Of a stretch of 64,000 bases of DNA, positions 35,715 to 43,583 are shown piece by piece. Position numbers and translations under genes: made by a program. Each line of letters begins with the position of its first letter. Position 1 is the stretch's first letter. The notes below the pieces were generated by a model. It was given only the letters and a program-made list of their open reading frames with translations, was not told the DNA's origin and searched no databases. Source of the stretch: Rhodococcus opacus B4. GTDB lineage: Bacteria; Actinomycetota; Actinomycetes; Mycobacteriales; Mycobacteriaceae. The stretch covers positions 3,348,001 through 3,412,000 of the forward strand of contig NC_012522.1 of assembly GCF_000010805.1 (NCBI RefSeq). The letters are read 5' to 3'.

Positions 35715-37115
35715 ATGCGACACACGACTTCGAACCCAGCGTCGTCGACCGGCGAGAGGCGAGTCGTCGCGAACGTGGTTCGCGGCTGCATCGGCAACCT
35801 CGTGGAGTGGTACGACTGGTTCGTCTATGCAGCGTTCAGCGTGTTCTTCGCGGCATCGTTCTTCCCGCAGAGCAGCACGACCGCCCAGTTACTCTCCACG
35901 GCACTGGTTTTCGCCGTCGGGTTCCTCATGCGCCCGATCGGCGGCTACATCCTGGGCCGATACGCGGATCGCTACGGGCGGAAGAACGCGCTGACATTGT
36001 CGGTGCTCATGATGGCGGCGGGATCGCTGATCATCGCCGCGACACCGAGTTTCGAGGCGATCGGGATGCTCGCCCCGGCGCTGCTGGTGACGGCGCGGCT
36101 GATTCAGGGACTGTCCGTGGGAGGTGAATTCGCCTCCAGTGCGACGTATCTCTCCGAGGTCGCGACACCCGGCCGCCGCGGCTTCTACTCGAGTTTCCAG
36201 TACGTGTCGATCATTCTGGGTCAGCTCGCCGCGCTCGGTGTCCAGATCATCCTGCTGCAGCTTCTCACCATGGATCAGATGCAGGCCTGGGGGTGGCGCA
36301 TTCCGTTCGTCATCGGTGCGGTCGCTGCGGTGACGGTGATGCTCTTCCGGCGTGGAATGGACGAGTCGGACCAGTACAAGGAGGAAGCGGCCGAGATCGC
36401 GGCCGAGAAGGCGGCCGGCGCGAAGCCGTCGGCCAAGCGCGGCACTCTCCGCCTGCTGCTGCAGTACCCGAAGCAACTCGCGATGGTCTTCGGCCTCGCC
36501 ATCGGCGGCACGGTCGCGTTCTACACGTACACCACCTACCTGCAGAAGTACATGATCAACACCTCGGGGATCGCCCCGGAAACGGTGGCCTGGATCAACT
36601 TCGCCGCGCTGTTCATCTACATGCTGCTCCAGCCCGTCGCCGGACTGATCTCCGACCGCATCGGCCGCCGCAAGGTCATGCTCTTCTTCGGCATCAGCTC
36701 CACCGTGCTGACCGTGCCGATCCTGACCGTGCTCGGCAACACCACCAACGCATTCGTCGCGTTCGGCCTGATGATGACCGGACTGGTCATCGTGACCGCC
36801 TACAGCGCGCTGAGCGCGATCGTCAAGGCGGAGCTGTTCCCGACGAAGGTTCGCGCACTCGGTGTCGGCCTGCCGCACGCGATCACCGCCGCCCTGTTCA
36901 GCGGCACGGCCGAGCCGCTCGCGCTCGCCCTCAAGCAGGCCGGGCACGAATCGGCATTTTTCTACTACGTGGTCGGCTGCTCCGCGCTGACCCTGGTCGC
37001 AGCACTGTTCATGCCCAAGGGCAAGGGCGCGACCGCCCTCGACGCCGCACCTGCAACCCAGGCACGCGACGGACGCGAGGAGGATCGCGACGACCTCGAA
37101 CTCGAGCGTGTCTGA
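35715..37115 (+). CDS. MFS transporter, metabolite:H+ symporter (MHS) family
   Basis: 466-residue 12-helix proton symporter of the KgtP/ShiA/PcaT type. The family opening NLVEWYDWFVYAAF and the loop 2-3 motif GRYADRYGRK are present, with SVGGEFASSATY in helix 4 and a second-half loop DRIGRRK. The ATG follows GAGGAAGGAACATC; the upstream extension lacks such a site. Substrates of relatives are dicarboxylates, shikimate, protocatechuate and osmolytes. The downstream two-component and TAXI genes suggest its substrate is sensed by them (inference). Confidence 0.92.
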   Translation: MRHTTSNPASSTGERRVVANVVRGCIGNLVEWYDWFVYAAFSVFFAASFFPQSSTTAQLLSTALVFAVGFLMRPIGGYILGRYADRYGRKNALTLSVLMMAAGSLIIAATPSFEAIGMLAPALLVTARLIQGLSVGGEFASSATYLSEVATPGRRGFYSSFQYVSIILGQLAALGVQIILLQLLTMDQMQAWGWRIPFVIGAVAAVTVMLFRRGMDESDQYKEEAAEIAAEKAAGAKPSAKRGTLRLLLQYPKQLAMVFGLAIGGTVAFYTYTTYLQKYMINTSGIAPETVAWINFAALFIYMLLQPVAGLISDRIGRRKVMLFFGISSTVLTVPILTVLGNTTNAFVAFGLMMTGLVIVTAYSALSAIVKAELFPTKVRALGVGLPHAITAALFSGTAEPLALALKQAGHESAFFYYVVGCSALTLVAALFMPKGKGATALDAAPATQARDGREEDRDDLELERV

Positions 37116-37128
37116 TCCCACCTCGTCC

Positions 37129-37169
37129 GGCATTGTCCCCCCGGCCCACCGGCCCGGGGGGACAATGCC
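37129..37169 (+). terminator. Perfect 16-bp stem-loop between MHS gene and response regulator
   Basis: Arms at 37129-37144 and 37154-37169, loop of 9 bases, G/C-rich. It begins 13 bp after the MHS stop and ends 4 bp before the regulator ATG, so it can terminate transporter transcription and would mask a regulator ribosome site. Confidence 0.7.
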
Positions 37170-37173
37170 GGTT

Positions 37174-37833
37174 ATGCGCATTGCAGTGGTCGAAGACGAC
37201 GACGGCGTCGGCAACGCCCTCGTCGCCGGGCTCACCCGCCAGGCTCATCAGCCCGTCCGGATGAAGTTCGGGTCCGAACTGCTGCTCCACCACGGCGAGG
37301 TCGAACTCGTCCTGCTCGACCTCGGCCTGCCCGACAAGGACGGCCTCGAGGTTCTGCGTCAGCTCCGCCAGGTCAGCGACATCCCGGTCATCATCCTCAC
37401 CGCCCGCGACGACGAGCGCTCGGTGGTCCGCGGCCTGCGCGGCGGCGCCGACGACTATCTGGTCAAACCCGCGCGCATGGCCGAACTGTTCGCCCGCATC
37501 GAAGTTGTGCGGCGCCGCAACCTCGCCGCCCGAGGAGGCGCACCGCGCACCGTCGTCACCGGAGACGTCCGGGTCGATCTCGAATCTCACACCGTCACGG
37601 TCGCAGGCACGGATGTCGATCTGACATCGAAGGAGTTCGCTCTCCTCGAGATTCTGCTCGAGAATCCCGGGGCTGCCGTCAGCAGGCAACAGTTGATGGA
37701 CCGCGTCTGGGGCGACGCGTTCGTTGCCGTCTCCCGTACCCTCGACGTCCATATCGGCACCCTCCGAGCCAAACTGAACCGTCCCGGGCTCGTCAGCACC
37801 ATCCGCGGTTTCGGCTACCGATGGGTGTGCTGA
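37174..37833 (+). CDS. OmpR-family response regulator (TctD-like)
   Basis: 219-residue two-domain regulator. Receiver: acidic pocket VVEDDD, phospho-acceptor Asp49 in LLDLGLPD, Thr76, Lys98 in YLVKPA. DNA-binding winged helix: LTSKEFALLEILLENPG and HIGTLRAKL ending with RGFGYRW. The start at 37174 gives the normal receiver beginning MRIAVVEDD; an ATG at 37165 lies inside the stem-loop. It is paired with the kinase 7 bp downstream. Confidence 0.92.
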   Translation: MRIAVVEDDDGVGNALVAGLTRQAHQPVRMKFGSELLLHHGEVELVLLDLGLPDKDGLEVLRQLRQVSDIPVIILTARDDERSVVRGLRGGADDYLVKPARMAELFARIEVVRRRNLAARGGAPRTVVTGDVRVDLESHTVTVAGTDVDLTSKEFALLEILLENPGAAVSRQQLMDRVWGDAFVAVSRTLDVHIGTLRAKLNRPGLVSTIRGFGYRWVC

Positions 37834-37840
37834 ACCAGAC

Positions 37841-39286
37841 ATGCGCCGACGACTACTCCTCATCCTCGCCATACTCGGATCCTGTGCGGTCGCGAGTTTC
37901 GCCATTCCCCTCGCGATCGCGACCGCGGACTCGCGGACCCAGGAGTTCACCCTCGGCCGTGAGGGAGACATCCAGCGATTCGCCGTTCTCGCGGAGGAGT
38001 ACGTCCGGACCGGCGATCCGGCCCGAATCGCAGGCGAGGTCGAGGCGTACGACGACGTGTACGGCGAGGGCGTGCTGGTCGTCTCCACGCGTGGAGTGCC
38101 CACCCTCGGTGTCGGGCTCGACAGCAACGACCCCGGAATCGAGGCCGCGATTCGCAGCGGACTGCGCAACGAACGGGTCTCCACCGTCGAGCGGCTGTTC
38201 CCGTGGAGCGACGACGAGGCCCTGTTCGTCAAACCCGTGGGGTCGGGTGCGCAGGTGAACGGCACCATCGTGCTGCGCGCCTCGACCGCGGAGGCCCGGT
38301 CCGACATCCTCCGGCAATGGGCCGTGATCGCGGCCGGCGCCCTGGTGGCATTGGTCGCGTTCGGCGCCCTCGCGATCGCCCTGAGCCGGTGGGTACTCGG
38401 ACCGCTTGCAAACTTGTCCAAGGGAATCGTGCAACTCATCCGCCGCATGCCCGACGCGAAGGTGCCGCCGGCTTCGGGGCCGCCACAATCCGTCCTGCCG
38501 GCCACCGCGGCGGGCGGCCCACCCGAGGTGCGCCGGCTCGCGCATTCGTTCGACGTGATGTCCTCGGCCGTCCTCCGAGCCGCGGACGTGCAACAACGCC
38601 TCATCGCCGATACCGCCCACCAGTTGCGGAACCCACTCGCGGCCTTGCAGTTTCGCCTCGACCTCCTTGACGACGGAATACCGGACAGCGCGCGCGAGGA
38701 CTATCACAGTGTCACCGAGGAGGCCCGACGACTCCAGTCGATCCTCGACTCGCTCCTTTCCCTCGCGTCGGCGGAGACACCGCGTTTCGGAGGCGGCCGC
38801 TCCGACGCGGTCTGCGATGCGCTGTCGGTGATCGCCGACCGCGTCGACTTCTGGTCGGTCACCGCGGGTGAGCGTGGCGCCCACCTCGAGACGGTCGTCC
38901 CTGCCGGCATCGACCACCTTCAAGTCGGGATGGGCGAGAACGACCTCTCACAGGTGCTGGACGTGCTGATCGACAACGCGTCGCGGTATGCGGGACCGCA
39001 TCCGCGCATCGAGATCGGCGTTGCGATCGAACCGGCCGCGGAGCGTCCCGAGATCTGTGTGTGGGTGGCAGACGACGGCCCGGGGGTACCGGAGGATGTC
39101 CGCGGGCGACTCACCGAACGCTTCTTCCGTGCCAGCGATCAGACCGGGACCGGACTCGGGCTCTCCATCGTCGAGGTCGTCGCCGCGGCCTACGGCGGCC
39201 GGCTCGCCCTCGACGAGGCTCCCGGCGGCGGCCTGCGCGTACGCTTGTGGCTCGAGCACCACCGGGAGAACGTGGACGATGATTAG
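37841..39286 (+). CDS. Sensor histidine kinase (TctE-like)
   Basis: 481-residue membrane kinase. The first helix covers about residues 5-27; an extracytoplasmic domain of about 130 residues (2CSK_N-like) precedes a second helix at 160-182. HAMP-like linker, then the dimerisation box ADTAHQLRNPLAAL with phospho-His260. ATPase N box VLIDNASRY, G1 DDGPGVP and G2 GTGLGLS are complete. Its last 8 bases overlap the TAXI lipoprotein gene, an arrangement suggesting the lipoprotein presents ligand to the sensor domain (inference). Confidence 0.92.
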   Translation: MRRRLLLILAILGSCAVASFAIPLAIATADSRTQEFTLGREGDIQRFAVLAEEYVRTGDPARIAGEVEAYDDVYGEGVLVVSTRGVPTLGVGLDSNDPGIEAAIRSGLRNERVSTVERLFPWSDDEALFVKPVGSGAQVNGTIVLRASTAEARSDILRQWAVIAAGALVALVAFGALAIALSRWVLGPLANLSKGIVQLIRRMPDAKVPPASGPPQSVLPATAAGGPPEVRRLAHSFDVMSSAVLRAADVQQRLIADTAHQLRNPLAALQFRLDLLDDGIPDSAREDYHSVTEEARRLQSILDSLLSLASAETPRFGGGRSDAVCDALSVIADRVDFWSVTAGERGAHLETVVPAGIDHLQVGMGENDLSQVLDVLIDNASRYAGPHPRIEIGVAIEPAAERPEICVWVADDGPGVPEDVRGRLTERFFRASDQTGTGLGLSIVEVVAAAYGGRLALDEAPGGGLRVRLWLEHHRENVDDD

Positions 39287-40205
39287 CCGGCGACAGTTCC
39301 TCGGCGGGGTGGCTGCGACCGCGACCCTGGCCGCTTGCGCTCGGCCCCAGCCCGCGGGAGCCTACGAGATCGCGTCCGGCGAGCGCGACGGCTTCCAGGC
39401 CACCTTCGCGGAGTTGCTCGCCGATGCGGCGACAGACGCCGGCGGGGATCTGCGGTTGGCGGTGCGCTACACCACGGGTTCCCTGGAGAACCTGTCGTTG
39501 CTGGCGTCGGGAGAGGTACTCGTCGGGCTGACGCTCGCCGACTCCGCCGCCGAGGCGACCACACCCCTCCTCGCCATCGGCCGGGTCTACGAGAACTATT
39601 TCCAGTGCGCAGTTCCCATGCAGTCGCCCTTCCGTTCGATGAACGATCTCCGAGGGCAGGCGATCAGCCTCGGCGCAGCCGGATCGGGGACCGCCCAGAC
39701 CGGTCGCCGGGTCCTCGAGGCGAGCGGGCTGACCGTCGACGACGTGACCATCCGACCGGTGTCACTGACCACCGTCCTCGACTCCCTGCGGGACGGCACG
39801 GTCGCCGCCGCGCTGTGGGCGGGCGGTGTGCCGACCCCCGCCGCCATCCCGCGACCGGGTCACGGCCCCGACGGCGGGATCCGGCTCCTCGACCTGTCCG
39901 CCGAATACGTGCAGATGCGTGCACGGTACGGACCGATGTACGAACCGGTATCCGTCCCCGCGCGTGCATACGGGGATACCGCGGAGACCCCGACGGTAGG
40001 CGTTCCCAGCCTGCTCGTCGCCTCACCCGATCTCCCCGACGCCGTCGCCGGCGCTCTCGTCGACATCTTGATCGACCGGGCACAGGACCTCATTCCCCCC
40101 GACACCGTCGGCGCCCAGTTCCTCGACGTCCGGTCGTTGATCCAGACCGCGGGCATCCCTCGCCACCCGGGCGCGGTCGAGGCGTATCGGCGTCATCACG
40201 GTTGA
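39279..40205 (+). CDS. TAXI-family TRAP-type solute-receptor lipoprotein
   Basis: 308-residue binding protein of the TAXI class. The N-terminus SRRQFLGG followed by the lipobox TLAAC (Cys20) suggests Tat-type export and lipidation. The fold shows YTTGSLENLSLLASGEV and the characteristic SLGAAGSGTAQTGRRVLEAS loop. TAXI proteins usually feed a TRAP 4TM-12TM permease, but none is encoded in the window. The gene overlaps the kinase gene by 8 bases. It probably works as a periplasmic ligand sensor, as some two-component-linked binding proteins do; a distant permease is the alternative. Confidence 0.88.
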   Translation: MISRRQFLGGVAATATLAACARPQPAGAYEIASGERDGFQATFAELLADAATDAGGDLRLAVRYTTGSLENLSLLASGEVLVGLTLADSAAEATTPLLAIGRVYENYFQCAVPMQSPFRSMNDLRGQAISLGAAGSGTAQTGRRVLEASGLTVDDVTIRPVSLTTVLDSLRDGTVAAALWAGGVPTPAAIPRPGHGPDGGIRLLDLSAEYVQMRARYGPMYEPVSVPARAYGDTAETPTVGVPSLLVASPDLPDAVAGALVDILIDRAQDLIPPDTVGAQFLDVRSLIQTAGIPRHPGAVEAYRRHHG

Positions 40206-40329
40206 GGTGCCGGCCGGTGCGTCCCGTATGTGAGCGCCGACCGATCCGTTCGGCCCGGGTGCCCAACCTCAACGGACTGTAAAGCTTCGCCGGGAACCGA
40301 TTGACTCCCACCGGGCCGCGTGGGCAAAA

Positions 40330-40339
40330 TGGCCGTACA
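40330..40339. promoter_or_regulatory. TGGCCGTACA element before the CoA-transferase gene
   Basis: Ten bases identical to 41557-41566 ahead of the acyl-CoA dehydrogenase; both are followed by a TTC then TAG pattern. Possible shared operator. Confidence 0.3.
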
Positions 40340-40358
40340 TTTCGTAGAAAGGGCCGAC

Positions 40359-41549
40359 ATGACGTCCCAGTCCACTCTGCCGCTCACGGGCATCACGGTG
40401 GTGAGCATCGAGCAAGCCGTCGCGGCGCCGTTCGCCACTCGCCAACTCGCCGACCTGGGCGCACGGGTGATCAAGATCGAGCGACCCGGGGCCGGCGACT
40501 TCGCACGTCGTTACGACGAAACCGTCAACGGCGAGTCGAGCTACTTCGTGTGGCTCAACCGTTCCAAGGAGTCGGTGACCCTCGACCTCAAATCCGCGGC
40601 GGGACGCGAGATCCTGGAGAAGCTGCTGGCAACCGCCGATGTCTTCGTGCAAAACCTCGCGCCCGGCGCCGCCGCGCGAATGAGCCTCGACGCGCAGTCA
40701 CTGCAGGAGCGCCATCCGTCCCTCATCCCCTGCGATGTGTCGGGGTACGGCAACACCGGCCCGTGGTCGGACCGCAAGGCCTACGACATGCTGGTGCAGG
40801 GTGAATCCGGCGTCATGGCACTGACCGGTCCGGAAGCGTGCCCCTCCCGCGTCGGCATCTCCATTGCCGATATCGCCGCCGGAATGTACGCCTACAGCGG
40901 CATCCTGACCGCCTTGTTCACGCGGGCGACCACGGGAACCGCGCGGGCGGTCGAGGTGGCGTTGTTCGAAGCGCTGGGCGAGTGGATGGGCTCCCCCGCC
41001 TACTACACCGAGTACGGCGGCACGCAACCACGCCGGGTCGGTGCCGAACACGCCACCATAGCCCCATACGGCGCCTTCCCGACTTCCGATGGCACGGTGC
41101 TGTTGTCGGTGCAGAACGACCGGGAATGGTCGGCGTTCTGCGCGGAGGTGATCGGCGATCCGGCAGTCGAGTCCGATCCGCGTTTCTGCCGCAACTCGAT
41201 GCGAGTTGCCCACCGCGAAGAATGCAACGCTCTGATCGCCGCTCGGACCCGCCAGATGAGCACCGACGAAGCACTCGCATTGCTCGAGAAGATCGGGATC
41301 GCCAACAGCAGGCTCGGCTCGGTGTCCGATTTCCTCGCGCATCCCTCCCTGGCCGGCCGGGATCGCTGGCGCGAGGTCGACACCCCCGGCGGACGGGTGC
41401 GGGCGCTGTTGCCGCCCGCGAATCTCGCCGGGGTCGAACCACGATTCGACCCGGTGCCCACGTGCGGCGCCCACACCACGTCGGTGCTGCACGAACTCGG
41501 CTACACCGACGCCGACATCGACGGCCTGCGCGCGACCACCACCGTGTAG
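40359..41549 (+). CDS. Class III CoA-transferase (CaiB/BaiF family)
   Basis: Moves CoA between carboxylic acids through an aspartyl-CoA anhydride intermediate; 396 residues. The catalytic Asp171 lies in SIADIAAGMYA, matching Asp169 of formyl-CoA transferase. N-terminal LADLGARVIKIERPG-type CoA-binding segment and YGNTGPWSDRKAYD are present. The ATG follows GAAAGGGCCGAC. With the acyl-CoA dehydrogenase 72 bp downstream it forms an activate-then-oxidise pair for an organic acid, possibly the acid imported by the MHS transporter (inference). Confidence 0.92.
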   Translation: MTSQSTLPLTGITVVSIEQAVAAPFATRQLADLGARVIKIERPGAGDFARRYDETVNGESSYFVWLNRSKESVTLDLKSAAGREILEKLLATADVFVQNLAPGAAARMSLDAQSLQERHPSLIPCDVSGYGNTGPWSDRKAYDMLVQGESGVMALTGPEACPSRVGISIADIAAGMYAYSGILTALFTRATTGTARAVEVALFEALGEWMGSPAYYTEYGGTQPRRVGAEHATIAPYGAFPTSDGTVLLSVQNDREWSAFCAEVIGDPAVESDPRFCRNSMRVAHREECNALIAARTRQMSTDEALALLEKIGIANSRLGSVSDFLAHPSLAGRDRWREVDTPGGRVRALLPPANLAGVEPRFDPVPTCGAHTTSVLHELGYTDADIDGLRATTTV

Positions 41550-41556
41550 AACACAT

Positions 41557-41566
41557 TGGCCGTACA
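41557..41566. promoter_or_regulatory. TGGCCGTACA element before the acyl-CoA dehydrogenase gene
   Basis: Second copy of the element at 40330-40339, here in the gap between the CoA-transferase stop and the dehydrogenase start. Confidence 0.3.
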
Positions 41567-41621
41567 AATTCTGCGGTAGTTCACGCCGCTTACCGATCCA
41601 GCGACAACAGAGAGATACGTC

Positions 41622-42773
41622 ATGAGCAAGCTGAACGAAGAAGAAACCTTCCTGGTCAAGACGATCCGGGAGTTCGTCGACCGCGACGTGAAGCCGACGG
41701 TGCAGGCGGTGGAGCACGCGAACGAGTACCCCGAGAAGTGGATCGAGCAGATGAAGCAGATCGGGATCTACGGTCTGGCGGTCCCGGAGGAGTTCGGCGG
41801 ATCGCCGGTGTCGATGCCCTGCTACGCGCAGGTGACGCAGGAGCTGGCCCGCGGGTGGATGAGCCTGGCCGGGGCGATGGGTGGGCACACCGTCGTCGCG
41901 AAGCTGCTGTCGCTGTACGGCACGCAGGAGCAGAAGCAGCAGTACCTGCCGAAGATGGCGACCGGTGAGATCCGGGCGACGATGGCGTTGACCGAGCCCG
42001 GGGGCGGTTCGGACCTGCAGGCGATGTCGACGACCGCGAAGGCGGACGGTGACGATCTGGTGATCTCGGGGTCGAAGACGTGGATCTCCAACGCGCGCCG
42101 GTCCGGGTTGATCGCGTTGCTGTGCAAGACCGACCCGCAGGCGTCCCCGAAGCATCGGGGGATCTCGATCGTGCTGGTCGAGCACGGTCCGGGTCTGACG
42201 GTGTCGCGGGATCTGCCCAAGCTCGGCTACAAGGGGGTGGAGACGTGTGAGCTGTCGTTCGACAACTACCGCATTGCGGCGTCGGCGATTCTGGGCGGCA
42301 CCCCGGGCAAGGGGTTCGGTCAGATGATGAAGGGCCTCGAGACCGGCCGCATCCAGGTGGCCTGCCGGGCGCTGGGGGTGGCGACGGCGGCGCTCGAGGA
42401 TTCCCTGGCGTACGCGCAGCAGCGGGAGAGTTTCGGTCAGCCGATCTGGAAGCATCAGTCGATCGGCAACTACCTCGCCGACATGGCGACGAAGCTGACC
42501 GCGGCCCGGCAGCTGACCTGGCATGCGGCGGAGCAGTACGACAGCGGTGACCGGTGCGACATGGAGGCGGGCATGGCGAAGCTGTACGCGTCCGAGGTGG
42601 CGATGGACATCGCCCTCAACGCCGTTCGGATCCACGGTGGTTACGGCTATTCCACCGAGTACGACGTGGAGCGGTACTTCCGGGACGCGCCGCTGATGAT
42701 CGTCGGCGAGGGCACCAACGAGATCCAGCGCAACGTCATCGTCTCGCAGCTGGTGTCGCGCGGCGGCATCTGA
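41622..42773 (+). CDS. Acyl-CoA dehydrogenase
   Basis: 383-residue FAD-dependent acyl-CoA dehydrogenase with complete active site: MALTEPGGGSDLQAM, SGSKTWISNA, RIHGGYGYSTEYDVERYFRD and the catalytic Glu363 in VGEGTNEIQRN. The ATG follows ACAGAGAGATACGTC. Codon use is more strongly GC-biased than in its neighbours, suggesting good expression. The substrate is presumably the CoA ester formed by the adjacent CoA-transferase, such as a dicarboxylyl- or short branched acyl-CoA. Confidence 0.94.
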   Translation: MSKLNEEETFLVKTIREFVDRDVKPTVQAVEHANEYPEKWIEQMKQIGIYGLAVPEEFGGSPVSMPCYAQVTQELARGWMSLAGAMGGHTVVAKLLSLYGTQEQKQQYLPKMATGEIRATMALTEPGGGSDLQAMSTTAKADGDDLVISGSKTWISNARRSGLIALLCKTDPQASPKHRGISIVLVEHGPGLTVSRDLPKLGYKGVETCELSFDNYRIAASAILGGTPGKGFGQMMKGLETGRIQVACRALGVATAALEDSLAYAQQRESFGQPIWKHQSIGNYLADMATKLTAARQLTWHAAEQYDSGDRCDMEAGMAKLYASEVAMDIALNAVRIHGGYGYSTEYDVERYFRDAPLMIVGEGTNEIQRNVIVSQLVSRGGI

Positions 42774-42877
42774 CGTCTGTCGCGGGGCCCCGCTGCCAAC
42801 CGTGCCCGATCCGGTTCGGGCGCAAGGAGTTCGCGGCGGTCGATGAACAGGGGCAACGCGATAGCGTTGTCGACGGC

Positions 42878-43540
42878 TCAGATCCGCCGCATCACGGATA
42901 CCACCTTGCCCAGAATGACCGCGTCGTCGGCGTCGATGACGGTGTAGGCGGGGTTCCGGGGCTCGAGGAAGACGTGGCCGTCGCGGCGCCGGAGCACCTT
43001 CACCGTGGCCTCGCCGTCGATCATCGCGGCGACGATCTCACCGGAATGGGCCTCGTCCTGGCGGCGCACGACGACGACGTCGCCGTCGCAGATCGCGGCG
43101 TCGATCATCGACTCGCCGCGCACCCGAAGCCCGAACACGGTGCCGGAGCCGACGAGTTCGCGAGGGAGCGTCAGCATCTCGTCTGCGTGCTCCTCCGCGA
43201 GAATCGGTGCGCCGGCCGCGATGTCGCCGACCACCGGTACCGTCACGTTGTTGTCGGACGAACGCCCCTGCTTCGTCTCGGAGAGGAACGGGCGCACGTC
43301 CAACTGCCGGGCCATCGCCGAGCCCCGCTGGAGAAAGCCCTTTTCCTCGAGACTCTTCAGGTGCTTGGACACCGACGACGTCGACCGCAGGCCCACGGCG
43401 TCCCCGATCTGCCGGGTGCTCGGCGAGCAGCCGTGAGTGGCGGCCCAGTCGCGGATCGTTGCCAGAATCCGCTGCTGGCGCGAGGGCAGGGTGGAGGCGT
43501 CGAGGCCACCGAACATGTCGAGATCGTCGTAATCGGTCAC
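42878..43540 (-). CDS. LexA-like repressor (divergent paralogue)
   Basis: LexA/S24-type self-cleaving repressor, 220 residues from the GTG. The winged HTH shows LPSRQQRILATIRDWAA and IGDAVGLRSTSSVSKHL. The cleavage site is the Ala-Gly of DIAAGAPILAEE (109-110), the catalytic Ser144 lies in RGESMIDAA and Lys181 in EATVKVL. The HTH differs from typical actinobacterial LexA ([23 protein letters not shown]), so this appears to be an extra copy. An ATG 12 codons upstream (43576) is possible; longer forms would run into the LuxR gene end. It probably controls a DNA-damage or prophage/plasmid-type response. Confidence 0.88.
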   Translation of the reverse strand: MTDYDDLDMFGGLDASTLPSRQQRILATIRDWAATHGCSPSTRQIGDAVGLRSTSSVSKHLKSLEEKGFLQRGSAMARQLDVRPFLSETKQGRSSDNNVTVPVVGDIAAGAPILAEEHADEMLTLPRELVGSGTVFGLRVRGESMIDAAICDGDVVVVRRQDEAHSGEIVAAMIDGEATVKVLRRRDGHVFLEPRNPAYTVIDADDAVILGKVVSVMRRI

Positions 43541-43583
43541 CCGGAGAATCGTAGGCGGTGCCGACAACCCCCTCATCACAGCG

